Assembly: GCA_023807065.1 (NCBI GenBank)
Contig: JAJJLU010003537.1
Location: 1-58,069, forward strand
Origin: Isotricha intestinalis
Lineage: Eukaryota; Ciliophora; Litostomatea; Vestibuliferida; Isotrichidae
Direction: 5' to 3'
Length of the DNA: 58,069 nucleotides
Numbering within the stretch: position 1 is the first letter of the stretch; every line of letters starts with the position of its first letter. A program made the position numbers and the translations under genes. A model generated the notes under the pieces. It did no database searches. It had not been told where the DNA came from and saw nothing but the letters and a program-made list of their open reading frames with translations. Of this stretch, positions 11,023-21,251 are shown one piece after another.

Positions 11023-12618
11023 ATGGAAATGAAAGTATTCCTAATTTATTTAATATTTCACTTTTTTAAATTTACAATAAATTTTGATGTGACAATAAAT
11101 GTAAATAATGAAAACTTTTTTGTATTCAATTCATCAAATTTAAATGATGCTTTTAATTATAATATTAATAAAGAAAATAAATGTGATTGCTCTGTAAATT
11201 ATATGTATAATTTACAAAAAGAAGAAAATGATACATTTTTTAATATTAATTTATCTGATAATGAAAATTTTAATAAAGATAATTTAACAATAAATTGTGA
11301 TAATAAAGATTTAATAAATATTGAATATGATATTAATCAAATTAATAGTAATTATTATACTTTATCAATAATTCAAAAATGTGAAAAAGATAAAATTTTA
11401 AAAAAAAATTGGGGAATTATATCAATAGAATATAATAATAAAACACTTTTTTCATATTTAAAATATTGTAATTTAAATAATTATAATAAAATTTTATCTA
11501 AATTAGGTTTATACTTTTCATTTTTTTTAATTTTTATAAATGCAATTTATTATGAATATATAATTACAAAAACAGAAATTAAAGTAATAAATTCATATTC
11601 AAATATTGATGATGGAGAAATTAAAATAAATTCTATTTTTTCAGTAATAATATTAGGTTCTTTAACACTTTTAATTTTATATTATTTAAGAGGAAAAGTA
11701 TTTATAAATATATATACTTTCTTAATAATACCACAAATATTTTTTTCTATTACTATTAAATTAGAAGATTTATATGAAAATTCAGAATTTTTTAAAAATA
11801 AAAAATATTCATTTTTATCAAATAATTTTATATCAAAATTCAATTTTAAAATTTACCAATTAATAATAAATATAATTTCCTTAATACTAACATTAATATA
11901 TTTAATATCAAAACATTGGATATTAAATAATATTATAGTAGGATTTTTATCATATTCAATAATATCAATTTATCACATAAAAAATTTTAGAATATGTATT
12001 CTGTTTCTTTTCATTACTTTAATATATGATATTTTTTGGGTTTATTTTTCTCCTTTTTTTTTCAATGGAGAAAATATTATGGTTTATGTCGCATCAAAAA
12101 TAAATTTACCAATAAAATTACAAATACCAAAATTGTTTACTGAAAAACATCCTTTAAATAATTGTATTGTATTAGGTTTAGGTGATATTGCAATTCCAGG
12201 ATTTACAATAAAATTTTTAAAAAGATTTGATTTTTTAAAAAAAACTAATGTTTATTATAATTTAGGAATTATAATGTTTTCTTTAGCTTTATTTACTAGT
12301 GCTTTAATTAATTTTATTTTTAATTATCCTCAACCTGTTCTTTTATATATGTTTCCTTTTTTATGTTTTAGTGTTTTAATTTTAGCTTTTAAAAGAAATG
12401 AAATTTATGATATTTTATTCAGTGAAAAAGTTGAAAAAGATTTTTTAAGATGTTATAAAGAAAATCAAGAAAAAATTCGATTAAAAAATTATCAATTTAA
12501 TTATCATAATAAAATTGATAATTTTTCTTATAATATAAAAAATAATATTTCATTAGATGAAAATGATTTTGAAGAAAGTGAAGAATTTGAAGAAGATGAA
12601 GAAGAGGAAGACAATTAA
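11023..12618 (+). CDS. signal peptide peptidase-like intramembrane aspartyl protease
   Basis: 531 aa. This is a presenilin-fold protease that cuts type II membrane proteins and leftover signal peptides within the ER or endosomal membrane. A signal peptide (about 1-20) is followed by a Cys-containing luminal region to about 155, the layout of SPPL2-type members rather than classical SPP. About nine membrane helices follow. The two catalytic aspartates lie in the YD motif (YDIFWVYFSPF, about residue 336) and the GxGD motif (GLGDIAIPG, about 387). The third family motif, usually QPALLY, reads QPVLLYM near 436, so PAL is PVL here. The C-terminus is acidic (EEFEEDEEEE) and cytosolic. Length and motif spacing are normal for the family. 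Confidence 0.9.
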   Translation: MEMKVFLIYLIFHFFKFTINFDVTINVNNENFFVFNSSNLNDAFNYNINKENKCDCSVNYMYNLQKEENDTFFNINLSDNENFNKDNLTINCDNKDLINIEYDINQINSNYYTLSIIQKCEKDKILKKNWGIISIEYNNKTLFSYLKYCNLNNYNKILSKLGLYFSFFLIFINAIYYEYIITKTEIKVINSYSNIDDGEIKINSIFSVIILGSLTLLILYYLRGKVFINIYTFLIIPQIFFSITIKLEDLYENSEFFKNKKYSFLSNNFISKFNFKIYQLIINIISLILTLIYLISKHWILNNIIVGFLSYSIISIYHIKNFRICILFLFITLIYDIFWVYFSPFFFNGENIMVYVASKINLPIKLQIPKLFTEKHPLNNCIVLGLGDIAIPGFTIKFLKRFDFLKKTNVYYNLGIIMFSLALFTSALINFIFNYPQPVLLYMFPFLCFSVLILAFKRNEIYDILFSEKVEKDFLRCYKENQEKIRLKNYQFNYHNKIDNFSYNIKNNISLDENDFEESEEFEEDEEEEDN

Positions 12619-12726
12619 TTTAAATGTTTTATAAATTTGTATGTTTTTATATAAATATTAATTTTAATAATAAATAAATTTTATGTTATTATATTTTAAT
12701 TTAAATTTTTAAATATATAAAAATTA

Positions 12727-14880
12727 ATGGATAACTCAAATAAAATAAATAAATTTTTACCTGAAAATAATAGAAAAAATAAATATAAAGAAGAACCAAT
12801 TTATATAATGACAATAGAATTAGAACAAGGAAAAAATGGGAATTTACCAATATATTTAAATTCTAATCCTGAAGAATTATCTTTTAATTTTTGTAAACAA
12901 AATAATTTAGATTATAATTCAATGGATTTTTTAAAAAATCAAATTATTAAATTTAAAAATGATTTTTTAAATAATGACAAAAATTTATTCACTCCAACAA
13001 TTGAAGAAGAAATAGATGAAGAATCAACAAGACAAAATAATATTAATAATAATAATAATATAATTAATGATAATAGTAATAATTCTTATATTTTAAAAAA
13101 TAATGAGAATATTAATTCAAATGAAAATAAAGCATTTAATCATAATTTATTATCTAAAAATGCAATTTATCCAAATAAAATAATAAGAAAAAACCCAGTA
13201 ATTTTAAAAAATAAAAATAAAAAATCAATTAGAAAATTTTTAATACCTAAACAACATTTAAAAACAGAATTACCAATTAAAAAATCAAATCAAACTTTTA
13301 TTTCATTAAATAAACAAAAAATAAATCCAAATGAACATACTTTATTTTCTTATGAAAGATTTTTTAATATCATAAAAGAAAAAAGAGAGAAAAAACATAG
13401 TAGAAATAATAAATCATTTTCTAATAAAATTAGTAAAGAAAATTTAAATAGAAATAATAATCATTCATTTAATTTAATAAATAATACAAGTCAAAAAAAT
13501 ATAAGAACATATAGTAATAATAATTATAATTATTATAATTTTATAGAAAAAAAGAAAAGTGAAAAAGAAAAAGAAAAAGAAAATAATTTAAATGAGAAAA
13601 ATATATTAAAAAAATCATCAAAAGAAATAAAAAAAAAAATATATAAAAATATTCAAAAAAATTCATTTACGAATACAGGAGAAAGATTATATGAAAAAGG
13701 AATTAAATTAATAGAATTAGAAAATAAAAGAATAAAAGAGTTAAAAGAAAATTTATTAAAAAATTCTTTTCAACCAAAAATAAATTCTAATACTTCAGAA
13801 ATTTTAGAAGAGTCAAAAAAAAATAGAATAAATTATAAAGATGATAAATCTTTATTACATTATAATGAAATTATTGAAAAGAAAATGAAAAAATTAAAAG
13901 ATAAATACAAAGAAGAAAAATATTCTTTTTTTCCAAATTTTAATATAAAAAGTTTAAAAATGGAAAAAAAAAAAAATTTAACTAAAAAAGAAAGATTAAA
14001 TATAATGTATAATAGTAAAGAAAAAACGAATAAAAAATTAAAACAAATAGAAAATGAAATGTATGAAAATTGTACTTTTAAACCAGAAATATTAGAAAAT
14101 AATTTAAAAGGAGATTTAATGAATAAATCTTTTGAAGAAAGGCAAAAAATTTTTTTGTCGAAATCACAAGAAAAAAAGAATAAATTATTTTTAGAAATGA
14201 ATGAAAATATTGATAATAAAACAGGACAAGAATATTTTATTCCTTTAATAAATGAAATAAAAAATGAAACATTTTATTTAACAAGAAATAATAATGTTTT
14301 TGATTATTTATATTCTTATGCTGAGAAATATAAATTACATAAATCTTATACTCAAAAATATCTTTTAAATATAGAAAAGAATCAAAGAAATTTATCTATT
14401 CATGATTCATCAAACAAAATATACGATTTTAAGAAATATAAAACTTTTGAAAAAATTTTTGATTTATTTAATAAAGAAAATAATAACACAATAACTTTTG
14501 AAAAAATGGATTTTTCAAAAATTCCAAATAAAGTTATTAAAGCTTTAAATCCTATTATTGAAGAAATTAAAAATTCAGATTATCCAATTTTGAAAGAAGA
14601 TTTTATTGAAGGTTGTTTTAAATTATATGATATTTTATCTTTTTATGATAAACAAAATATAATGAGATTTCCAGAAAATGAAAAAAAAATTAAAAAAATA
14701 AAAGAATTAATTCCTAATTTTCCTTTTAAACCGACAATTGATAAAAATTCAGAAAAAATTTCAAATTATAATTTTATTTTAAATACTTCAAATTATAAAT
14801 CAAATGAAGAATTTAAAGAATCTGATTCTAGTTATATTAATTTTTTAAAACAAAATATGAGTTATAATTCTTTATCATAA
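12727..14880 (+). CDS. conserved repeat protein with FxPxI units, paralogue of the gene at 56356
   Basis: 717 aa. An N-terminal module (about residues 25-80: IYIMTIELEQGKNGNLPIY, then EELSFNFCKQNNLDYNSMDF) precedes a long Asn/Lys-rich stretch. From about residue 315 there are repeated units with a YxxG/RINYK start, a charged helix and an end such as SFQPKI, SFFPNF, TFKPEI and, last, PFKPTI near 665. The same N-terminal pattern and the same repeat ends occur in the minus-strand gene at 56356-57462, so the two are paralogues. Proteins of this design are widespread in ciliates and flagellates; I suspect a cytoskeletal or ciliary role but nothing in the sequence proves it. No membrane segments are seen. 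Confidence 0.6.
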   Translation: MDNSNKINKFLPENNRKNKYKEEPIYIMTIELEQGKNGNLPIYLNSNPEELSFNFCKQNNLDYNSMDFLKNQIIKFKNDFLNNDKNLFTPTIEEEIDEESTRQNNINNNNNIINDNSNNSYILKNNENINSNENKAFNHNLLSKNAIYPNKIIRKNPVILKNKNKKSIRKFLIPKQHLKTELPIKKSNQTFISLNKQKINPNEHTLFSYERFFNIIKEKREKKHSRNNKSFSNKISKENLNRNNNHSFNLINNTSQKNIRTYSNNNYNYYNFIEKKKSEKEKEKENNLNEKNILKKSSKEIKKKIYKNIQKNSFTNTGERLYEKGIKLIELENKRIKELKENLLKNSFQPKINSNTSEILEESKKNRINYKDDKSLLHYNEIIEKKMKKLKDKYKEEKYSFFPNFNIKSLKMEKKKNLTKKERLNIMYNSKEKTNKKLKQIENEMYENCTFKPEILENNLKGDLMNKSFEERQKIFLSKSQEKKNKLFLEMNENIDNKTGQEYFIPLINEIKNETFYLTRNNNVFDYLYSYAEKYKLHKSYTQKYLLNIEKNQRNLSIHDSSNKIYDFKKYKTFEKIFDLFNKENNNTITFEKMDFSKIPNKVIKALNPIIEEIKNSDYPILKEDFIEGCFKLYDILSFYDKQNIMRFPENEKKIKKIKELIPNFPFKPTIDKNSEKISNYNFILNTSNYKSNEEFKESDSSYINFLKQNMSYNSLS

Positions 14881-14922
14881 TGTTTTTTATATATAATTAT
14901 TTTTTTTTCTTTTTTTTTAATT

Positions 14923-15240
14923 ATGAAAAACATGAAATTAGAAGAAATTGAAAAAAAATTAAAAATTGAATATGCAGAAGTTGAAAATGAAAGAAATCAA
15001 TTTTTAAATAAATATTTTGCTTTGAAAAAAGAAGAAGAAGTTTTAATGTGTAATATTAATTTTTTTGAAAATTATTTACAAAAATTAAATCAATTAGAAA
15101 AAGAAAATAATAATCAAGAATTAAATAAAAGTAGTTTAAATTTGAATAATAATTTGAATCATAATTTAGAAGAAATTAATACTAATTTAAAAGGAAAAAA
15201 TAATTCAATTAATATTTTAAATTCTGAAAATTTTTTATAA
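14923..15240 (+). CDS. small coiled-coil protein
   Basis: 105 aa. Residues 1-70 form a continuous charged helix with heptad-like spacing (LEEIEKKLKIEYAEVENERN; LQKLNQLEKENN), and the tail is Asn-rich. It begins only 42 bases after the stop of the preceding gene on the same strand and is convergent with the following gene. It might instead be a 3' exon of its neighbour, but the frame has its own ATG and no GT-AG pair is needed. Function unknown. Confidence 0.45.
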   Translation: MKNMKLEEIEKKLKIEYAEVENERNQFLNKYFALKKEEEVLMCNINFFENYLQKLNQLEKENNNQELNKSSLNLNNNLNHNLEEINTNLKGKNNSINILNSENFL

Positions 15241-15307
15241 ATAAAATAATTTTTTTAATTTTAAAAATATAAAAATAATTTATTAAAAAACTCTTTTAAA
15301 TTATTAT

Positions 15308-16846
15308 TTACATATTTTGAAGATTTTCTTTTATTTGAATTAATTTATTTAAATTTTCTTTTTCTCTAAATAAATTTTCATAAATTCTTTTAATTGGAGT
15401 TTTTTTTTCATTAATAATAATACCACAATATTCTAAAGCATCTTTTAAAATAAAAACAATTAAACCTGTAGTTCCACAAATTTTAGAATAATAAGAAGGA
15501 GAAATTTTATTTTTATATTTATTAATTAAATGTCTTATTTTTATAATATTTTCTTCATCAAAAGAAAATTTATATGTTAAGTTATTAATAAAAGTTCCTA
15601 ATTTATTTTTTCCTTCTATCATAAAATAATTTGAAATTTCTCTCCAAAATTCTATATTATTATTATTACATTTAATTAAATTTTCATCTTTTATTAATTG
15701 AACAAATAATTTATATATTATTAATATTTCATTATATTTTTCTGGTAATACATCATAATAAAATATTTTTAAATATAATTCTTCATTTAAAGCTTCTATT
15801 GCTCTTAAAGAACTTTTGGTTAATTGAAATTGAGGATAAGAATTATTTAATTCTTCTAAATTTTTTTCTTTAATTTCTTCAATGGCTTTTTCTATATTTT
15901 TTTCATTTATTTTTTCTATTAATTTATTAAAATATTTTATTCTTTCTTCCTTACAATATTTTTTATTAAAAGAAAGTAAATTTATTCCGTCTTCTAAATC
16001 ACAAAAAATAATAATATTATTAATAATAAGAGAATAATTATTTTCGAAAAATTGATTCAAATTAATTTTAAATTTAATTTTTCTTTCAGGTGATTTAGTT
16101 TTTTTATGATTAATAGTAATTTTTTCAGTATTAATAATAGTATCTTCCACATGTTTAATTTGTTCTTGAATATTTGATATTTCAAATTGAAAATCTAAAG
16201 TTTCTCTTGTACTTTTATTTAAATTTTTAGGACTTTCAATTTCATTTTTAATTGATTTTAATCTTTTTTTATAAGTATTATTTCTTTCAATTATTGAAGT
16301 ATCAAAATATCTTGTATTATGTAAACTTTTACTTCTTAAATCATTTTTTTTTAATTTATTAGAATTATCATTTACTGAATTTCTACTATTTATATTATTA
16401 TTTCTTTTTGATATTATTGTATTTGTATTTGAAAAATATTGTTTATTTATTGAAGATCTTAAACTTGTATTTAATGAAATATTATTACTTATAACACTAT
16501 TATTTCTTGTATTATTATTAGTAGTATTTTTATTATTTTTATTTTGATTTTTTGTTTTATGAATTGAAACTGTTGTTTTACTTCTTGATATTACTTTTGA
16601 TTGATTCATTAATTGAGTTTTATCTTTATTCTCTAATTTTTTTTTTTGTGGATTTTCCTTTTGTAATGTCTTTAAATTTTGAATTATCTGATTAAAATTT
16701 TTAAATTGCTTATCTGTCATTTTTAATGAATTTATATGATCTTGAGTTCTTTTTTCTAAATTATTTAATGATTTGGAAAATGTTTTTTCTAGTAAATTGT
16801 TTAATATTTTTAATTTATCTTTGTTTTGTTGAAAAATAATACTCAT
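15308..16846 (-). CDS. protein with conserved C-terminal helical domain, function unknown
   Basis: 512 aa. The first ~250 residues are basic, Asn/Ser-rich and probably disordered apart from short helices at the N-terminus (NKDKLKILNNLLEKTFSKSL). The C-terminal ~250 residues look folded: a helix-rich region with SYPQFQLTKSSLRAIEALNE and a Cys/Gly patch near residue 455 (SPSYYSKICGTTGLIVFILK). I do not recognise the domain. There are no signal peptide or membrane segments; the hydrophobic patch near 460 is too short and sits within the folded domain. Confidence 0.5.
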   Translation of the reverse strand: MSIIFQQNKDKLKILNNLLEKTFSKSLNNLEKRTQDHINSLKMTDKQFKNFNQIIQNLKTLQKENPQKKKLENKDKTQLMNQSKVISRSKTTVSIHKTKNQNKNNKNTTNNNTRNNSVISNNISLNTSLRSSINKQYFSNTNTIISKRNNNINSRNSVNDNSNKLKKNDLRSKSLHNTRYFDTSIIERNNTYKKRLKSIKNEIESPKNLNKSTRETLDFQFEISNIQEQIKHVEDTIINTEKITINHKKTKSPERKIKFKINLNQFFENNYSLIINNIIIFCDLEDGINLLSFNKKYCKEERIKYFNKLIEKINEKNIEKAIEEIKEKNLEELNNSYPQFQLTKSSLRAIEALNEELYLKIFYYDVLPEKYNEILIIYKLFVQLIKDENLIKCNNNNIEFWREISNYFMIEGKNKLGTFINNLTYKFSFDEENIIKIRHLINKYKNKISPSYYSKICGTTGLIVFILKDALEYCGIIINEKKTPIKRIYENLFREKENLNKLIQIKENLQNM

Positions 16847-16996
16847 TAATAATTTTAAAAAAAAAGAAAAAATAAAAAAAAAGGAAAATTATAATAATAA
16901 TTAATAGAATTAAATTCAAAAAATATTTTTTTAAAACAATTTTTTAATAACTGAATAAACCAAATTTTTTATAAATTAAAAAAGAATAATTATTCA

Positions 16997-18685
16997 TTAT
17001 TTATTATTTTGAACATCATATAAAAAATCAAATAAGCCAATTTCTTTATTAACATTATCTTCAGTAATACTTCTTTTTTTACTACTTAATAATCCATAAG
17101 GATATAAATCAATTTTTCTTTTTGGAATATAAATAAATTTTTTATTTCTTTTTTCAATTTTTTCTTGTAATTCAAGAATACGATTTTGTTCTTCAATTTT
17201 TCTTTTATTTGCAGTTTTAATTTTGTGATCTAATTCAATTTTATTTTTTATTTTTTTTAATAAATCTAAATTTTTTGTATCGTTATTATAAAATTCAAAT
17301 TTAATAATAAGGAAATTTAATATTATTTCTACAATTGTTAAAACTCTTAAAATTTTTTCTTCATTTGTATTATATTTTGATAAATCTGTATCAATATTAT
17401 TTAATTCATTTGACATTCTTTCTATTATAAAATTATATATATATTTTGCTTTTAAATATAAATTGTCTTTTATTTTATTTGGTTTTTCATATGAATAATA
17501 TAATTTTTTTAAACTTTTTTTTTGAGGAGATTTATTATTTAATTTTATTACATGTATTTTTTCTTTTATTAACATTTCATTTCTTAATTTTAATAATGAT
17601 AATAATCTTTCTTTTTCTTTAATTTCTTTATTTAATATTTTTTCATAATTATCTAATTTATTTTCTTCTAAAAATTGTTTTTTTATTTCTTCTTTTTCTC
17701 TATAAATAATATTTGATTCATTTAATAATTTTAAATTCTTTTTACTTTGTTTTTCAAACCAATTTTCAATTTCTTCATAACTTTCAAAAATTAATTTATT
17801 ATTATATTCTTTTTCTAAAAATAATTTTAAATTTTCTTTAGGAATAAAACCTTTATCCATTAAAATTTGAAATAAAATCCATTTTTCATAATATTTTTTA
17901 TTTACTTCAAATTTTTTAATATCACTTCTTAAAATATTAACTTCTTTTAAAAGATTAATTAATTGAAAATTCAAAACATCACATTTTTCTCTTTCTTCTT
18001 TAATTTGTAAATATAAATTTCTTAAATTATCAATATATTTTTTTACAAAATTATCTTCTAAATCTTTAGTATATCTTTTAACTTTATTAATAGTATTATC
18101 TAAGCTTTTAATTTCATTTAATTTATTTCTTTCAATTCTTGTTTTAAAATCTTGTTTAATTTTTAAATTATATTTACTAAGAATAATATTTTTAGTTTTT
18201 TCAATAAATCTTGCAGAACTATCTCTAACTTTAATTCTTTCTCTTTTAAAATTAATACTCTTTTTTTTAATAGGAGGATTAACCCAATATTTATCATATA
18301 AATTAGATAAATTTGAAGCTTCATATTTTTCATCACAACAATAAATTATTGTTGGAGGTTTTCTTTTAATATGAGGTAAAATTTTCCCTGATTTTGTTAA
18401 TTTATAATTAAATAATTCACTCATATTATGATCTCTTATATTATTATTAACTATTAATTCATTTTCATCATCAACATCAGTTAAATATATTTCTTTTCTT
18501 TTTATTATCGGCTTTTTTGCACTTATTTCACGAGAAATATTCTTTGTAAATATTGAAGTGTTTGAATAATGAGAATTTGAATTATCTTTAGATAATTTTT
18601 TTGGGAAATATATATTTGATGAATTTTCTGTTATTTTTGAAGAATTGTTTGAATTTAATGTAGGAGAATGATTTAAGGGTTTCAT
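16997..18685 (-). CDS. coiled-coil protein, possibly ciliary
   Basis: 562 aa. A basic, proline-containing N-terminus (about 1-135, with YWVNPPIKKK near 132) precedes a long coiled coil from about 150 to 400, including a DLEDNFVKKYIDNLRNLYLQ stretch and KKYYEKWILFQILMDKG near 270. A second helical region runs from 420 to 520. This design (disordered start, central coil with a short aromatic hinge) is common among axonemal and basal-body proteins, but I cannot tie it to a named one. It lies between two other minus-strand genes with spacers of 76 to 150 bases, a possible run of codirectional genes, each with its own start. Confidence 0.5.
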   Translation of the reverse strand: MKPLNHSPTLNSNNSSKITENSSNIYFPKKLSKDNSNSHYSNTSIFTKNISREISAKKPIIKRKEIYLTDVDDENELIVNNNIRDHNMSELFNYKLTKSGKILPHIKRKPPTIIYCCDEKYEASNLSNLYDKYWVNPPIKKKSINFKRERIKVRDSSARFIEKTKNIILSKYNLKIKQDFKTRIERNKLNEIKSLDNTINKVKRYTKDLEDNFVKKYIDNLRNLYLQIKEEREKCDVLNFQLINLLKEVNILRSDIKKFEVNKKYYEKWILFQILMDKGFIPKENLKLFLEKEYNNKLIFESYEEIENWFEKQSKKNLKLLNESNIIYREKEEIKKQFLEENKLDNYEKILNKEIKEKERLLSLLKLRNEMLIKEKIHVIKLNNKSPQKKSLKKLYYSYEKPNKIKDNLYLKAKYIYNFIIERMSNELNNIDTDLSKYNTNEEKILRVLTIVEIILNFLIIKFEFYNNDTKNLDLLKKIKNKIELDHKIKTANKRKIEEQNRILELQEKIEKRNKKFIYIPKRKIDLYPYGLLSSKKRSITEDNVNKEIGLFDFLYDVQNNK

Positions 18686-18761
18686 TTTTTTTTATATGAG
18701 AAATTATTTAAATTATTAAATATATATATATATTGTTTTTTTTATTTATTTTTTTTTCAAT

Positions 18762-21017
18762 TTAATATTTATTTTGGTATATTAAACTAAATGTTGGTTT
18801 TTCTTTTTCTTTTGATGTTTCATTATCATAAATTCTTCTAAAATCTTTTTTTAAAAAAATATCTTTATTTTTAACTAAGTCTAAGTAAATTGTATATTTT
18901 TCTTTATTATCATCTATAGTATGATATAATTTATTTATATTTGCTTTATTTTTTTTAGAATTTGAATAAGTGTAATAATTATTAGTATTATTATTTAAAG
19001 TATAATCAGAGTTATAATCTGAAATAGAATAAAAATTATTAGATTTTCTTTTTTTTAAATGATTATAATGAATATTCATAAATTTTGAATTGTTATTTTC
19101 TTTTTTAATATTAGAAATATCTAATTTAAATCTTTCATTATTATAATTAGTTAAAGTTCTATTACTAAAATTAATTTTATTTTCATTATTTTTTTTTATT
19201 TTATTATTAAATAATAAAAAATCATAATTATTATTTTCATTTTTATTATTTAATTGAAAATTAGTGGATAATATATCCTTACAATTAACAGGATTTCTAT
19301 GAGATAATTTTCCTTTAAAATCTAAACTTTGACTTAATTTAATTTTATTTGAACTTTTAAATGAATTAATTGTTGGATTATTAATAGTTTGATAATTAAT
19401 TAATTGTTTTTTTTTTGATTTTTTTTTTTCTTTTAAAAAATTTAATTTTTGTTCAATTTCAGGAGGATATTCATCCAATATTTCATATTTATCATCATTA
19501 AATTTATTTACTATAAATTTTAATTTATCATCTTCTTTATTTAAAACTTTTTCATATTGAATATCAAAATTATTATTTATTCTATTTGCAATTCTTTTAC
19601 TCATTATTAATAATTGTTTAAAAAATCTTTTTTTTTTTTCTGCTATAATTTCCATAAACATTTCTTTTTGTTTTTTTTCTGGATTAATATTAAATACTTT
19701 AAACATGTTATATAATGAAATTTTTTTCACTAATCCACAATTTGAAATACATTTAACAAAATAATATCTATTTTTTAATTCAAAACATTCTTCTAATCCT
19801 ATAATTTCTTTTGTTTTTATTGTTTTAATATTTATTTTATATAATTTATAAGGATTTCTTATTGCAAATTGCTTTAATTTTATTTTTGATAAATTCAATT
19901 TTTCATTTGAAATTGTTATTTTATTTGTTTTTAAAGTTTCTTTTATACAAGGAGAAATTTCTTTATTTTTTACAATTGAGTCAAATAATGCTTTTAATTC
20001 TTCTTCTTTTAATTCTTTATTTTGTTTTAAATGATATAATAAATTATTTGTTGAACTTATAATATAACCTAAATATTTATTTCCCCAATCAAAACTTATA
20101 AAAGAAAAGACTTCAAAAATTCCTTCTTCAATAAAATAAATAAAATCACTATTTTCATTTTGTTTATATAAATAATCTCCTTTATTTAATTTTAGAATAG
20201 AAATATTATTATTTAAATAAACTAATTGATTAAAAGAAAATATATCTAAAAGAGGAAAATTAAATAATAATTGATTTATAGAATTTTCTAAATCTTTTTT
20301 TTCAATTTCTAATAATATATTTTTATAATCTCTTTTATCTAAAATTAAACAAAAAGAATCATTTAATGTTTTAATATTTTCATTTACATTTGAATTTGAT
20401 TTTATATAATTTTCTCCAAAAATAAAACCTTCATTAAATGTTGCAATTTCTTTTTCTTCTTCAAAAAAAAATTCAAATTCTTTTTTTGCTAATATATCAT
20501 CATTCATAATATCTAAATAATCATTTATGTTGATATTATTTTCATTATTTTTTTGAATTAATCTTTGATATTTTAAAACTTCATTTTCATTATATTTTAA
20601 ATCATTAAGGTATTTTATATAATCCAATAATTTAATTTTTTTCTTTATATAAATTGGTTTTGTTATTTTCACAGAACCAGATAATAAAATATAAAATTTA
20701 TTTCCTTCTTCTCCATATTTTATAATATAATTTCCTTTTAAAAATTTTTCACCATAAATTACATTCACTAATTTCTCTAATTTTGAAAAATCACCATTTT
20801 CTCTTATTTTTTTAAAATTGATATAATTATCACATAAGAATTCACTTAACATTTTATTTTCATTTCTTGTTCTTGAATTTTTCCCTTTTTCTAATAAATA
20901 TATTGCATTATTTATTGAAAATATTGGTTTATCATTTTCTTGAATTAAATTTTTTATTCCTTTTTTATATAATTTACTTATTGAATAAGGAATTATGCCT
21001 AAGTTATCTATTTTCAT
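18762..21017 (-). CDS. protein with two cyclic-nucleotide-binding-like domains
   Basis: 751 aa. Two cNMP-binding-fold modules are visible: the first with GNYIIKYGEEGNKFYILLSG (about residue 92), broken by a long Asn-rich insertion before the ATFNEGFIFGENY strand (about 200); the second with LNKGDYLYKQNENSDFIYFI near 276. In neither do I see a clear phosphate-binding cassette with the FGE...R-A pattern, so binding of cAMP or cGMP is doubtful. A helical region (430-500) and a long Ser/Asn-rich tail follow. There is no kinase or channel domain. Ciliates have many such stand-alone cNMP-fold proteins. Its presence on the same piece as the PKG gene may be coincidence. Confidence 0.65.
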   Translation of the reverse strand: MKIDNLGIIPYSISKLYKKGIKNLIQENDKPIFSINNAIYLLEKGKNSRTRNENKMLSEFLCDNYINFKKIRENGDFSKLEKLVNVIYGEKFLKGNYIIKYGEEGNKFYILLSGSVKITKPIYIKKKIKLLDYIKYLNDLKYNENEVLKYQRLIQKNNENNININDYLDIMNDDILAKKEFEFFFEEEKEIATFNEGFIFGENYIKSNSNVNENIKTLNDSFCLILDKRDYKNILLEIEKKDLENSINQLLFNFPLLDIFSFNQLVYLNNNISILKLNKGDYLYKQNENSDFIYFIEEGIFEVFSFISFDWGNKYLGYIISSTNNLLYHLKQNKELKEEELKALFDSIVKNKEISPCIKETLKTNKITISNEKLNLSKIKLKQFAIRNPYKLYKINIKTIKTKEIIGLEECFELKNRYYFVKCISNCGLVKKISLYNMFKVFNINPEKKQKEMFMEIIAEKKKRFFKQLLIMSKRIANRINNNFDIQYEKVLNKEDDKLKFIVNKFNDDKYEILDEYPPEIEQKLNFLKEKKKSKKKQLINYQTINNPTINSFKSSNKIKLSQSLDFKGKLSHRNPVNCKDILSTNFQLNNKNENNNYDFLLFNNKIKKNNENKINFSNRTLTNYNNERFKLDISNIKKENNNSKFMNIHYNHLKKRKSNNFYSISDYNSDYTLNNNTNNYYTYSNSKKNKANINKLYHTIDDNKEKYTIYLDLVKNKDIFLKKDFRRIYDNETSKEKEKPTFSLIYQNKY

Positions 21018-21251
21018 TTTTTTAAATTTTAATTAATTATATTAAAAGTGGAAAATAAAGAATATTTATTTTATAATATAGAAATTAAATTATGATTATT
21101 AAAAATAAAAAAATGAATTTAAATTATATAATATTTATCAAAAATTCTTTTTAACAATAATTTATTAAATAAATAATAAATTAATTAAGAAAAAATTATA
21201 ATTTCTAAAAAAATATTGATACATAATAAAGAAATATAATTACATCAAAAA

